A stretch of 64,000 nt of DNA from Zeus faber (GCA_960531495.1 OY482851.1:17339321-17403320), one strand, 5' to 3'. Counted from the stretch's first letter, positions 42,107 to 55,082 are shown. Numbers and translations are program-made. The notes: generated by a model not told the origin, from the letters alone.

Positions 42107-42602
42107 GAGGCAGACAGGCAGACAGACAGACAAACAGAGAGAGAGAGACAGAGAGCCACACAGACAGACAGACAGAGAGACACACAGACAGACAGACAGC
42201 CAGAGAGACAGACAGACACAGACAGGCAGACAGGCGGACAGGTAGACAGACAGAGAGACAGAGACACGGACAGACAGAGGCACACAGACAGACAGAGAGA
42301 CAGGCAGAAAGACAGACAGACAGACAGACAGACAGACAGGCACATAGACAGACAGGGAGACATGCAGAGACAGACAGACAGACAGACAGAGGGACAGACA
42401 GACAAGATGGGCAGGCAGGCAGAGACAGACAGACAGACGGACAGACAGACAGACGGACAGGCAGACAGACAGACATACACAGACAGAAAGAAAGACACAC
42501 AGGCAGACAGACAGACAGAGACACACAGACAGACAGAGACAGGAAGAAAGACAGAGACAGACAGATAGACAGACACACAGACAGACACACAGACACACAG
42601 AC

Positions 42603-42633
<31 letters not shown>

Positions 42634-42818
42634 CACAGACAGACAGAGAGGCAGAGACAGAGAGAGACAGAGACAGGCACACAGACAGAGAAAGGAACAG
42701 ATAGACAAGATGGGCAGGCAGGCAGACAGACAGACAGAAAACACAGACAGACAGAGACAGGCAGACAGACAGACAGGCAGTCAGAGACAAAGGGATAGAC
42801 AGAGACAGACCGACAGAC
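42107..42818. repeat. (GACA)n / (CAGA)n tetranucleotide array, about 710 bp
   Basis: The whole block is built from GACA units with CACA, GAGA and GGCA variants. An internal segment (GACAAGATGGGCAGGCAGGCAGA-type) occurs twice, about 310 bp apart, showing duplication of larger blocks. Both strands stay open for over 200 codons (CLSVCLSV or DRQTDRQT repeats), an artefact of the repeat period. GACA is a component of Bkm-type simple satellites. Confidence 0.97.
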
Positions 42819-45800
42819 ATGTCATTCATTGAAATACTGATGTGAGCCCTTGATAGGAATTTTTTTTTTGGTGCAGTTTTATGCGTCCATTTGTGCCATG
42901 ATTTAGCAACCTAAAAGCTACGGGTTTGAAGTACAACTGGCTGACGTTTTAATGGCCCATCAATCTCAGGGCGACATGTGATAACATTTTGAGATCATCC
43001 TCCTCTCCCAACCTCGGAAAAGCATTGAATTGGAAGAATTGGCTGCCGTCCCAGGGAAATGATGAGAGCCTGTTTCTAATTCTGAAATTAATGTTAGATA
43101 AGCCGTTTTCAAATTAATGCAAATAAATCTCATCTTGTTTATTTTGGTTTGTATGCACCCAAATATAAATGCATTTATTTCCCCGTCAGTTTAAAATGTG
43201 GTTTAAATCCTGAATAAAGAGCAATGTTTGGATTAGAGATTTCATATTAATAAATGCAATGCATTAGAAATGTATAATGCATTTCTTGTTTGAGGCACTT
43301 GCTTTAATTATTCTGTGTCTTAAGAGGTAACCCTGTACTCACACACTCGGGATGCTTAATTATTGTTTCCATATCTCGAGGACAAATAAAGCAGTGATAG
43401 CTGGAGGGGAAGAACTTCAGACATCCATCCTGAACAGCATCTTTTCTCAGCCGGCCTTGAGCCTTCCCGACCGAGAGACAGGAAATAAGGAAATAAAGTA
43501 GAGCTTCTCCTCTTCCTCTTCTTAAAAAAAAAAAAAAAAAGCTAAGGCTGTTTTTTCTTTCTGTCCTTTTTTTTTTGTAGTTCTTCAATGTCAACGTGTC
43601 TGCAGCTCGTGTCTACAAGCGCACCTGGAAACCTTGTGAAAAGCCCTGACGGATGTCATACTTTTACATTCTGAGTATCTTCGACATAAAGGATTTGCTC
43701 TTAAAATGGATCAGAGTGAGGATGAAGGAGTAAGGACGAAGCGTGGTGTAAAAATCAATGAGGCTTTTCAAAGGCAACAAGAAAACCTGGGCCTATAGCC
43801 TGCAATTAAACAAGAGAGCTCCAGGCACTAAGGGATGACATAGTACTCTGCAGGTGCCCTCTGCTTTAAAAAATCAATCACGGGATCGATGCAATGACAT
43901 GACACGTTTCCATGATGGAAAATGGAACGGGACCGGCGTCTCAATATGTTTATTAGTGTTTCATGGCTGTGCGTATACAATAAGGCATCTCCACATGTTC
44001 CGAGGTCAAACTCTAAATCTCAGGCAGGGTATAATCAATTATAACCATACCAGCTTATCCTGTGCATAGGATCACATCGCATATTCTGTATATTTTATAG
44101 ATTTTACTATTCTTTCTATGCTTTTGTTTGTTTTGGGATATTTGTGTACACATGGCAAATTGTATTTATTATTCAATTTTATTTTATTAATATTTTTTCT
44201 CAGAAGGTTAGGCCTTCTGAAGCGGTAATTGTCTGTAGACATGCAGCAATAATGACCACGACAATTCCTACCGCATGTAAATGAACCTGGTGAAATAAAG
44301 TCATTCTGATTCTGATTCCAGCACTGGAAGAAACAGTTCCTTTAAATGGAAATCTAAGGTTCAGTCTGGAGGGAGCAGAAATCTATTTCTTTCAAATTAG
44401 CTTTGTCTCTGCTAATACCTCGTGATCAGGATCAATCCTTTTCAACAGATTATTGACATTTCAGCATTTCTCGTTTACAACTGTAAAAAAAAAAACTAAA
44501 AAAACAGAGGGGGCCGAAGAGGCGGGGGTCTCAGAGACAACGGTGACGTCTCCGCCCTCGAACAAAACGTGCAGAGTTCTGTGACAGATTCCTCTATACT
44601 CCGCTGCCTTAATGGGGTCAACAGACCCCTGCTACTCACACTGCCAGCCACCCCCCACTTACCGAAAGGGCACATTCCCCCCAGGAGGGTCACTCAGCCC
44701 ATCATGGCTGGGAGAGCTCGCAGGCTCGACCCGCCGGGGGCTCTGGAGGTGGACGCCAGTCCTGTCAGAGCCTCTATCCGGGGGCCGGGTGGGAGAGCGG
44801 CCACGGCTCCCCGTGACAAAGAGCTTCCAGCAGAGCCCACTTCCCCGCAATCATGTCGGCGCTTCCCCTCTTCGCTTGCGATGAATAATGAATGGCAATT
44901 GGAAAGACAAAACAAACCCGCGCAAAGTTCTACATTGCGACGGTACGCACGTCATGATGTGGAAACAAATAATCGGTGGGAGGAGTTATCGGGGGTTTGC
45001 CTGGCAGCGATGAGTTATCTTGTCAGTCAGGTCTGGTTCCGCGTTGAAAGTTAATGGCGAGTGACAAGCGCATCACCAGTCGACGGCCGAGGCCAGAGGG
45101 AGTGTGCCACAGTGATCATGACCACTCGGCGCACACACACACACAGACACACACATCCAACATTTCATCCAAACAATTCCCTCCCCGCTCCCACACTCAT
45201 CTTTTGGGAAGAAAACTCACTAAATGCTAAATTTGTAAACCAACCCCCACGCCACCCTCCCTCCCTCCCTCCCTTCTGGGACGACACTTAAACGCTTGCA
45301 TACCGTTTTCATTTCATCTCTCTGGCTCTGACATTCTCGCTCTATCCTTGAACCCCTTTCCTCACTCCTTCTGTTATCTGAAATAATGTCAGGCCCGCCT
45401 TTGAATCTATTCATCAGAGCAGAAAGAAGCTGGCGTTGACATTGATAAAAAAAAAATAATAATAAAAAAAATAAAAATACCATCTGTGCCTTGCAGGGGT
45501 AAAGGGAGTGAGAGAGTATGAAAGAAAAAAGAGAGAGGGGCTCCAAATAAAACTGGCTCTGCTGTCTGCCTCTTGTCCCCCTTCGTCAATGCCATTTCAA
45601 TTGAAAAGCGCAGTGGTAATTAAATTCCAGCAGGGGTTAGGGGCAACTGTGCCGTGCGCTGACAGGGGGGCCGCCCTGACATAAAGATGACACAATTCAC
45701 GGGGACAGAGGAGGGTGCCGGGCGGAAGGGGAGGGGAGGGGAGGGGGTTGGGGGGGTGACAAATGTCGTTTATTCATATACACTGCCAGACCGCACCACT

Positions 45801-46762
45801 CAATCTTCATGACATTTAAAAAACAGAAAATGAAATGGAAATGCAAAACTCATAAATCCCAAAATGACCTTTTCCTAAATCAGGGATATTCTAAATGGGC
45901 CCACATTGTGTATCTGCAGCGGCTGCAGAATATTTTGTCATGCTGAGAAGGATGAGCTGTTAAGAAAAAAAAAGAATTTGGGAAGGCATGTGTCTGTGTG
46001 TGTGTCTGTGTGTGTGTGCGTGTGCGTGCACATGTGTCAGCACAAAGTGAGTGTGACTCACACAAGGACACTTGCTGTTGTTGATCCACATTAGACGCAG
46101 TAATCCAAAAGCTCCGGGGGCCACAGGCCTGCCCTTCGCATTTTAGACAGAAACAAACCAGCAGCAATCACTGAATCGATGAGTAAAGCTGAAATTAAAT
46201 CAATAAATCCAGTTGATCCACAAAGAACCTATCTGTTTTAACTCTTATTCAAAACACTTTTTATTTAAACCAATTTAGAAACTAGAATTAAAAAAAAAAA
46301 AAAAAAATTGTAAATACATCAAAACACATCTTTCTTTATTCAAAAAAAAAGCAATGTATGCAGATGATCAGGTTTCATATCATAGTTTCTCTTTATGACA
46401 TAAACATAGAACTGGAGTTTAATCATGAGTTTTGGGCGACAAATAACAGTGTCCTTTTCATGGATAAAACTGTTTGTTTTTTTTAACGGTCCACTGTAAA
46501 TAAAAATGACTATGCATTTATTAAGAATCCGTGATCACTGAGCTATGTTTTTAAATGGAGAAATTTTACTGCAATACTAATTATCAAAAATAAAAAAATA
46601 AAAAATAAAAAAATAAAAAGTTCCACCCCATCATAAGTAAACGCTTCCACAGTTGCAGAAAGTGCATATAGGACGCCACCTACTGGCCACTTAGAGATAG
46701 TGTTTACAGTTTTTATGAACCCAGCATTCACTCCCACAGTTCCTCTTTAAAATTGCACACAT
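42819..46762. other. Intergenic DNA left of mvk
   Basis: AT-rich, with A runs at 43524-43540 and 46290-46307 and a short CA tract at 45134-45152. No gene or transposon is recognisable before the mvk 3' end. Confidence 0.3.
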
Positions 46763-46805
46763 TTTATTCAAAGGACAATGGGTCATCAGCCAGAAAAAAT
46801 TTATT
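46763..46805 (-). terminator. Candidate mvk polyadenylation signals
   Basis: Two AATAAA hexamers on the minus strand (complements of 46763-46768 and 46800-46805) lie about 290-330 bp after the mvk stop codon. Which one is used cannot be told. Confidence 0.4.
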
Positions 46806-47095
46806 AACAATTTGGAATGATCTTGTTAATAGCTCAAAAAACATTAATCATATAAGATACATTATTTTTTAAAGGATTTTGAAACCAGTTGATGTGTTAT
46901 TTCAACCTCTTGGTTAAAAAAAAAAAAAAAAGCCAACATCCGTTAAGCTCAGGATCCAATCCGCCTGCAGAGTCACTGCCATCCTGCGGGGGAGGCGTCT
47001 TACTTGATCCAATCCAGCCGTCCACAGTGTCTCAGGCTTTTTTTTTTTTTTGTTTGTTGCATCGAGGCCCCGTCTGCATGTGGATGTAATGGATC

Positions 47096-50000
47096 TCAGT
47101 AACAACCTAAAAGTTCCAGGACCTCGTCCTTCACGGAGAGAGCGGAATGTTGCTGCACCCCGGGGCCACCGATGCTCGTTTCCCAGCAGTCAAAGCCACA
47201 GTCTTTCAGGTCCTGAATTGTATTCTGGACAATTACAGAGTCGGTTTCTACAAAATAAGGAGAAAAAAAAAAAAAAAAAAAGTCTGGTCAAAATTGGAAT
47301 TGGGAAAAAAAGGGGAAAAAAAAGATTTCCTTTGATAAAGATTTCAATTATGAGTTTTGGAACAAGAACCTAAATAAAATAAAAACGATACTCATTTAAG
47401 TACTTAGTTACCGGAAGATGTAGTCACTGACGGAACATAAGTTGACCAAATAACACTTGGAGAGAGTAAAGATTTATTGGGTCAAGTAGTTAGTACAAGT
47501 AATAACTAACTCAAGCACTAGTTACAATGAGCCAACTCTGTGTTGTGTGTTCGATAACTGTTAATAGAATTGTTAAATTGAATGCTAAATTCAGAGATCA
47601 ATGTCTGAGAATGATGACCTAAGTGCATGTAATCGGTTAATACCCAGCTCTGCAATTTAGTTTGTGGAAGAAGGGCGTATGCCAGCGGTGCCACAAACTG
47701 AGCCCAACAAACTGAGCCAGTGTACTGTTTCAGTAATCCTTCAGATATATAAAAACAGGGGGGTCTGCAGTAAGTACCGTCCCTACTAAGGAGGAGGCAC
47801 ATTTACATAACGGTGCTAATGCTACGGAACCTTTAAGACGGCGGATGCAGAGGAAGCTTTTAACCGAATGGAAAACCGCTTCGCCGGGCACCCGCCGCCT
47901 AAAATCTAAACGCTGAGGCTCAAAGACTATTTTTAAGGGTCTCGGGGAGTCAACGCCAACAGATGCGTTTACGATTCACAAAGCAGCGCCTGACAAAGCA
48001 GATCAACAATATTTGGAAGTCTATGCAGAGGAAGGTGGGCTCGTTGATATTCCGTCGGCTGAGGTGCTGCGGGCGTGAACAAAGACGGACAGGTGCTCCG
48101 TCGGTTTTTCCCCCCCTCAAAGAAAGCATCATAAACACTTTCCTCCAAACTAAACCAGAACCCCCCCCAGAGAGCATCCTCACATGCTGCCACTCAGACG
48201 CCTTTGTCAGGGAGGGAGAACGAGGCGCCGCTGGAGGAGAATAGAAACAACAGGGGCCCAACGTTTTGAGGATTTCTTGGCATTTCTGGATACGATTCAG
48301 CATCATGAAAATCTATTTGCTCCTTTTTTTTTTTTTTTTTTGCTGCTCCTATTTTCTCCTGGATATTTGGGAGAGATTGTGAATTTTTGTGGATCCCTGT
48401 TTTATGGTACTAGACATGAGGAAATATTTGTCTATATTTGGATTTTTATTTATCTTTGTTACTTGCCATTTTTTCTTTGGAAATCGGATTTTATTTTTTT
48501 TATATGATATTATTTATCTGTCAAGTTATCTTACCTCAACAAATTCCTCGGATGTGAAAATGTACTCGCCAAAATAAACAAATTCTGATTCTGCATGAGA
48601 GGGTGTTATTTTACCGGGTCTCAGCAGCGTTATACCGCAGCCGCCGCCCCCGGCGCCCGTCAGCTTGCTGTGGAGGCCTCGCGCCAGCGTGGTGCGGCAG
48701 AGGACATCCAGCGCCGGGTGCCCCACGCCCATCACGTCCAGCTGGTGTTGGTTGATGTCAATAAGCTCCTGGGGGGAATATAGCTCATGCTTTTGGACTA
48801 AACAAGAAACCACTACGTTAGCAACGTGTAAAGTGGAATTCTGTGGAGTCCAGCGGAGTTGCGTACCTCGAGGACGTTGTAGTGCTCTCCTGTGATTGGC
48901 TGACTGGTCATTTCAGACAGAGTTTTCTCACAAGTGCAGGAAATCGCATCTACCGAATCCAGAACGGGGTTCATGATGGAAGGAAACTATGGAAGAAGAA
49001 ATCCCATAATGAACCAATAAATCACCAGTCTTGCACAGAATACTGACAACATTATGCAATTACTAAATGAAATCACATTAAAGACAGCCCAACTCTGTAA
49101 ATGTATGCAAACTGCATCACCCATGAAAAGGTTTGTTTACAGTGCTCCGACCCCAACTAGACCGATCTTATACCTGAAACAGAAATATGCACACCTGCTG
49201 GTGTCGCCACGGCAACAGCACACTGGGATGCTGTATAAAATTGCCATTTCAAATGTTTTATGAAGGCACTCAAATGTCGAGCCCTGAAGTGTCAGCTGTG
49301 CAAAAGCACTGACAGTTGCATTAATTACATTGTCTGGATATAACACGCGGGGGAGGAAGTAACCATTTAGTACCTTGTTAATTTTGTCCTTCACTCCGGC
49401 AACAAGTACCTTTGTGCTGCGCGGTACTTTAGTGTTAGTGAGGAGGATTCTCAGCAGCGGCACCCTAGAAGCAAAAATAAACAGAAAGAAATCAAATGGA
49501 TTAGAGCGTTAATAGAGTGCACGTTTGAGGGACTTTGTGTGTCTCATCCAATCCTTAATTGCTTTGGCAAATATAAATAGTGTTGTTTGTTTTTGTTGCC
49601 TCTTTTAATTGCGGCTATTACTTCCCTTGAAAGAGTGAGAGGAAAAAAAAAGAAAAAGAAAAAACTCGAAACCGTTTTACAGTACCTGCTCAACGGTATT
49701 ATCTTCCCAGATAAAAATCTCAGCATGCCACCTTAACAAAGGGAAATAAACATCACCACAGCTGTATTAACACACTCCGGTGTTTGTTTCGGGGTGTGAA
49801 ATTAGTGTTTGCCAAACTACAAAGAGGTGAAATACATCTACTTTATCGTGTGGTAATTAAGTGAAGTTGCTACCCCATGTCCCCACGGCGTTGTCGACTC
49901 CTGAAGGATTTCCGTGGATGATCATCTCCCCTTGGAACGCCCAACTGTTGATCAGCTCCATGTCCTCTTGACACCACCTACGATAAGACACAGGACGAAA

Positions 50001-52261
50001 CAATCCACGATCTGCCTTACTGATGAAAGAAAAGCCTTTGAAAGCACATTTGCTTCTAAATGTTACTGTGAACGACGGCCCGTGTAAACCACATGCACTG
50101 CAACACGAGAGCCTCGGCTCTTGATATGAGGGGGTGACCTGGAGGTCTTGTCCCAGTCCCTCAGAGGAGCAGGTATGGCTCCACTTGTGGCGAGCAGCGC
50201 AGCAGCCAGGCAGACAGAGAAGGCAGCACTTGAACCCAGGCCGGCTCCCGTCGGCAATTCCGACCACACGGACACCGTCAAGCTGGGCAAATCTCTAAAA
50301 AAATAAAAGAAGAAGAAGAAGAAGAAGAAGAAGAAGAAGAAGAAGAATAGGAACAAGAAGAAGAAAATGGGTTTTGTAAACATAAATAATTTCACAATAG
50401 ACATGATGGTGCAAGGCTGGGTTAACAGTAAAATCAAATATTCTTACTCCTAGACATGTGAACTTACTCAAAATGGTAAACACAAAAGTATTTTTTCGAC
50501 CAGGAGGAGCAACGTCTGTATACATGCATGTGCTCAGCTGTCAATGCCTGTCGGGGAAGGAGTATTTGGACACACGGGAGGCTTCTCTAAACTGATTGTA
50601 CAGCTCCTCTCCCAAGGGAAAAAAAACAAAAACATACCCAGACCTATTAAAGGCTGCAGTGTGGCCCAATCCCTGATTCTCATTAGTATCCATCCAGTCA
50701 GTTGCCTTCAACTCTGTGAGCCACATCAGCACGGTATCGGCTCAGATAACACTGAAGCACAGCCTGCAACTCTCCACCGCAGCCTGACGCTTTAGAGATG
50801 CCGAACTAATTTACTACCTCTTCCTCTTCTCATCATCATTTTAAGGAGGACATTAGAAATTAAGGAATTAATTAAATAAGATACAGGGAAAACGTGGAAG
50901 ATACAATATACCACTAGACCGCTGTACCCTAAACACATAGGAAGTCCTAGTTGGAGGGAATATTTTATATTGATCACATCCCCCCCCCCCCCCCCCCCAT
51001 TCTTCTACGGCGTTTTACATTGAGTTTGAATCCAAGCATTCAAAGTCAATGCAGGTTAATAAGACAAGATCCTGTGCCACATGATTGCGACAGAGTAAAT
51101 CTATTAACTGGAAATAGTACAGTCCCAGTCAGACAATAGAAAGTTCAAATGTTCCTGTTTCTGCAAAAGAATATCTTGTATGGTCACAATATCTAAAATA
51201 CATACGAGTCTCCGCATGAAATAAAGGAAATTATTTGGACCACATTTTTCAAATTTTGGTACCAATTTGTATGTATAAAATTGACTAATTTATGTATTTG
51301 CTGGTATCCTAATTATTGAATTTACCCGGGAAGATTGTTTAAAGATCTTTTGTACTGTAACACTGTACATTCACGCCTTTATCGAAGTACTTTAAAACAG
51401 TGTTCCAGGCAGCTGCTTACAGCCCTGCTTATGTCTGGTGTTAGGTTGGCATGGAAGATTAGTCAGGATCGATTTCCATTTGATCGTGTTTTGCCATCTG
51501 AGCAGTGAAGAGTTTTATTTTTTCTGTTGTTAGTGATATTATTTCAGCAATTCTGTTTACTACTTAGTCAATGTTTCAAAGGGAATAGATTCCTTCTCAC
51601 CCTGATCCAAACAAGGAAAGGTAGATGTAAAGGAAGGCTAAAGTGGCCATGCTGCGAGTATCCGTGTTTCCATTGGTTACACCAACAAAGTCACGCAATC
51701 TTGCGACGAGTTCGGCATCCAACAGTTTAATCTCCTCTCGCTTGGCTTTGAAAAGAAAAGGACAATGTGAAATAACGACATATCTGAATTTATCATTGAA
51801 TTACTTCACACGCTCTGGTCTATTGCATATCATATTTGCTTCAGGGGGCAATGTTGCAATGTTTCAGGGGGAAAACAAATAAACACATGATATATATATA
51901 TTTTTTGTAAATGCTCTTGGCTAGAGGGTAAACATTGTAAAACCTGTTATGTTTGACTTTAAGTCAAAATCTTACCACAGCAGTGGGGAGCAAGCTGCTT
52001 CAGCTCGGACAGGTCCCAGCAGAGGAAAGTGTTAATGTTTGGAAGGTTGATACACACTTTACCAGTGGAATTGGACTTTAGCCATAAATACGTCCTCAGG
52101 TTCAAACTCACAGCGAGGGCCACCTGGTGGGACAAGGTCAGCGCATGACACACAGTAGATACCAGATGTTCTCTTTGAATCATCCACCCTACAAGTACAG
52201 TGCAGTGAAATGCCAAAAGGGTCAAACTACATGGTTGTAAAAGATGTGTGTGGGTGTATGA

Positions 52262-52293
<32 letters not shown>

Positions 52294-52535
52294 ACAGTGT
52301 GGAGCTTTGGAAGGATGGAACCGTGCATGAACACACAGGTTGTATACTGATCTTTTTTTTTTTGGAAGACATAGTAAAATAGTCAACGATCACGACCAGC
52401 GGCACTACAACGACTGCGTTATGATTTGTTTCACTCCAACGCGTGCGTCCGGCCTACCTTCCCGTGCACCACCGCATGCTCCCCGTGGAGGATCGCCTTC
52501 CCCGGCGCCGACACGACGATCTCCTCCACGAACAT
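47096..52535 (-). CDS. mvk: Mevalonate kinase, complete, 10 coding exons, 397 aa
   Basis: Mevalonate kinase phosphorylates mevalonate with ATP, an early step of sterol and isoprenoid synthesis. Coding exons on the minus strand: 52535-52458, 52123-51976, 51745-51601, 50294-50139, 49977-49874, 49731-49686, 49464-49374, 48986-48867, 48768-48615, 47247-47096. All junctions are GT/AG, phases join without a break, and the total is 1194 nt including TGA; human MVK is 396 aa. GHMP-kinase motifs are all visible: [16 protein letters not shown] (residues 10-25, with K13 and H20), [11 protein letters not shown] (138-148, S145/S146), [17 protein letters not shown] (E193 and catalytic D204) and [12 protein letters not shown] (331-342). 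The start matches the human N-terminus ([13 protein letters not shown]). The ATG directly follows a pyrimidine-rich CCACAG, so an acceptor and a non-coding first exon upstream are likely. The gene is divergent from mmab. The last intron (about 1.37 kb) is the longest and holds an unexplained CpG-rich block. Very confident. Confidence 0.97.
47820..48330. other. Unexplained CpG-rich block in the last mvk intron
   Basis: Between the last two mvk exons sits a stretch with higher GC and CpG than the surrounding intron and open frames on both strands (47963-48244 plus, 47950-48306 minus). Neither translation resembles a family I recognise. It is followed by a poly-T run (48325-48342) and T-rich DNA to 48530. 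It could be an old retroposed fragment or a transposon piece. Confidence 0.35.
50304..50346. repeat. (AAG)n microsatellite within an mvk intron
   Basis: Trinucleotide AAG repeat on the plus strand. It forms the polypyrimidine tract a few bases upstream of an mvk splice acceptor on the minus strand. Confidence 0.96.
50980..50998. repeat. Poly-C run, about 18 bases, in an mvk intron
   Basis: Homopolymer tract; the true length is uncertain. Confidence 0.9.
52263..52292. repeat. (GT)n microsatellite in the first coding intron of mvk
   Basis: Perfect GT tract between the first two coding exons. Confidence 0.97.
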
Positions 52536-52974
52536 CTGTGGGGCGGCGGGCGGCGGGCGTCAGAGCCGCGCGCTGCTAACGCTGGCTGAGGACGATCTCC
52601 TCGGTGACACACGACGCGCTCCGCTGAAACGCCCTCTCGACGCCCTTCTACGGTCCCGGCATCCGGGGAAGAGCCGCGGCGGTGGCGTGACGGGCCGGTG
52701 CACCGTACCGCGGCAGACTACACGCAGGCCGCCACGCGTACTCTTATCAAAACACAGATCCGGATTAAGGGGCGGGGCCAGCATGGTTTGGCCTTAGGGT
52801 AGCCAATCGGCGCCCCGAACGCGCAGCGCATTTTTTCTTATAGACGACCAATCGCCACCCGGTATTCCGAGGCGACCCAGAAGTCGGCGCTGGTGCCATT
52901 GGTCGTGCGATCCCCCGAACAATACGGGCTACGCCGAGGGACAAAAAGGGCGGAGGGGGTTTTTCGCGCTCGCC
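52536..52974. promoter_or_regulatory. Bidirectional mvk/mmab promoter with CCAAT boxes
   Basis: The two start codons lie back to back 439 bp apart in CpG-rich DNA. Three CCAAT/ATTGG boxes are visible: CCAAT at 52803-52807, CCAAT at 52848-52852 and ATTGG at 52898-52902. A sequence loosely like a sterol-response element (ATCGCCACCC, 52851-52860) overlaps the middle CCAAT box. In mammals MVK and MMAB share a bidirectional promoter driven by SREBP-2 with NF-Y, so the layout fits joint control by sterols. The SRE assignment is inference; the boxes and spacing are seen directly. Confidence 0.75.
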
Positions 52975-54570
52975 ATGGCGTCGTTCGTGGTCAAAGCCTC
53001 CCGTGTAGGTTTTGTTTTGCGTACAGCAAAGTGTCTAAACGCGACGTTGACAGGAACCTGTTCTGCCTCCGATAGAAGGTAGTCTTTTTTTTTTATTTTT
53101 CTATTATTTCTTCGTTTTGACGGTTATTTTAGCTTGCCAAATATGTGTTTTCAACCACCTGGCAGGGTGCGCATGCTAGTTGTGGACGTGGGCTGCTGTG
53201 CTTCACCACAACACAAGACTATTGTACAGCGAAATGTGTTTATTGATATAATTCCATCTCCTAAATGTTGGTATAGTCCCCTACATCGTGTTTAATCGCG
53301 TTGTAAACGAGATTATAATCCATGCACCTCCCAACAGATACTGCACTAAAGGAGACAGCAGGGTGCCCAAAATATACACCAAAACTGGAGATAAAGGTAA
53401 CTTGTAATCAGGCGCGTTAAAATGCCTTTAACTGTGTTTAAAATTGTAATCTTTAGTGGATCTCACTTTGCTTCCCTTCAGGTTTCTCAAGTACATTCAC
53501 AGGAGAAAGGAGACCCAAAGAAGACCATGTGTTTGATGCGTTAGGAACTACAGATGAATTGTCTTCAGCCATAGGGTATTTGATGTACTACTCATATCAG
53601 CATTTTATACTCGTTATATTTATGTATGTTGTCTGACTTTTGCCGGCTTGCAGTCTGTGGTGGTTCAACTAAGACCTACCCCCGGAAAAATCTAGCAGTA
53701 ACACCTTGATCACTCATTACAGCTTGGCACGAGAGTTCTGCATTGATAAAGGTCATACATTCACCTATCAGCTGGACAAGGTCAGATTTTTCTTTTTATT
53801 TTACTGCTGAAAAAACTTCCCCCCCATAACACTTATTTTTATCCAGCAGATACAGTGTGTTTTACAAGATGTTGGATCAAATATTGCCACTCCTCGGTCA
53901 TCTGCAAGAGAAAAACACATAAGTATTGTTTTTGTGGGATGTCAAACAATAATTCTATTGATTGTAAATTAATTTAGTTGACCTAATCTTACTTTTTTTT
54001 TTTTTTTAATCAGACAAAACAAAGTTTACACCTCAGCCGATTGCAGATCTGGAAACTTGGATTGATAAATTCACAGATGAACTTCCACCGTTGACCAACT
54101 TCATACTTCCTGTAGGTTCCTATCAGATATCATTGTTATTTATTTCAGCCCAGTCTGTCACGATGACCAATAACACTTTATTTCATCACATCATACAGTC
54201 AGGAGGAAAGAGCAGTGCAGCTCTGCATGTTGCTCGGACAGTCTGCCGTAGAGCAGAGCGCAGGTTGGTATGACAAGGTTTCAATATAGTCCAAATAAGT
54301 CAGTTTTATTTATCGGCCCAATGGATTTTCAGTTTTCTGTTCTCGTTTCAGTGTTGCTCCTATTGTGCGGTCAGGTGAAGCAGATCCAGAAGTCGCAAAA
54401 TTTTTGAACAGGTAGTCGCATTGCAAAATTAAGCGTTTGTACACTTATAGGTTTGCAGGATTTCAAGATTGTCTTTTCCCAACAGGTTGAGTGACTACCT
54501 GTTCACTGTAGCCAGATATGCAGCGATGAAAGAGGGCAATGAAGAGAAAATCTACAAACGGCCTGAATAA
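52975..54570 (+). CDS. mmab: Cob(I)alamin adenosyltransferase (PduO type), complete, 9 exons, 231 aa
   Basis: MMAB transfers the adenosyl group of ATP to cob(I)alamin, making the adenosylcobalamin used by mitochondrial methylmalonyl-CoA mutase. Exons: 52975-53078, 53338-53396, 53482-53575, 53723-53780, 53850-53922, 54014-54111, 54199-54263, 54352-54411, 54486-54570. Phases close over 696 nt to TAA. The first 35 residues carry several Lys/Arg and few acidic residues, consistent with a mitochondrial presequence. The PduO ATP-binding loop IYTKTGDKG lies at residues 47-55, followed by [12 protein letters not shown] and [12 protein letters not shown]. Helical motifs [14 protein letters not shown] (159-172) and CRRAERS (178-184) are present; the final Arg of the human RRAERR is Ser here, created at a splice junction. 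The C-terminal [23 protein letters not shown] is canonical. Its start faces mvk and its 3' end converges with the ALDH3B-like gene, 512 bp between stop codons. Human MMAB is 250 aa; the difference lies at the termini. Very confident. Confidence 0.96.
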
Positions 54571-55082
54571 CAAGATCCAGCCTTGAAGAGCACTCGACTA
54601 TCTGTTCATGTGATAATCAGACAGAATGCTTGTTTGCATTGAAACTGTGAAATTATTTAATTGTTTGCTACTATATTCTCATAAAAAATTTGAGTAACTT
54701 AAACATCAGCTTTTTTTTCTTCATCATCAGAATCATGGCTATATACATTGAGACAATTGGAATAATGCTGTTTCTCATGCAATCTAAGATGCTGCCAAAG
54801 AGTTTGACTGGGGGGGTGGGGGAGGAGTCTGACTTTAAAAACAGGCTAATAAGATATCAATAGCCCAAATGTCAAATTTTAATTTTGCTTGCTTCCTAAG
54901 AGGTATTCCATATTTAAAATGGAAGACTTAATTGGAAAAATGGGACTTTCCCGGCTAGACTTCCCTGTATTCCAAAGGGTTTTGTTACCATCTGTTTGTC
55001 TTTCTCTAATGTATTCAAATGTCAGGGCTCAGATTATAGCCAGAGCTGGAGACATTACTGATTTCTTCCCATGTGGCTCGCG

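Noticed and set aside
42018..42829. Open frames of over 200 codons on both strands (CLSV or DRQT repeats)
   Set aside because: They are produced by the GACA repeat, whose period and composition exclude stops in several frames. There is no domain, splice context or conserved start.
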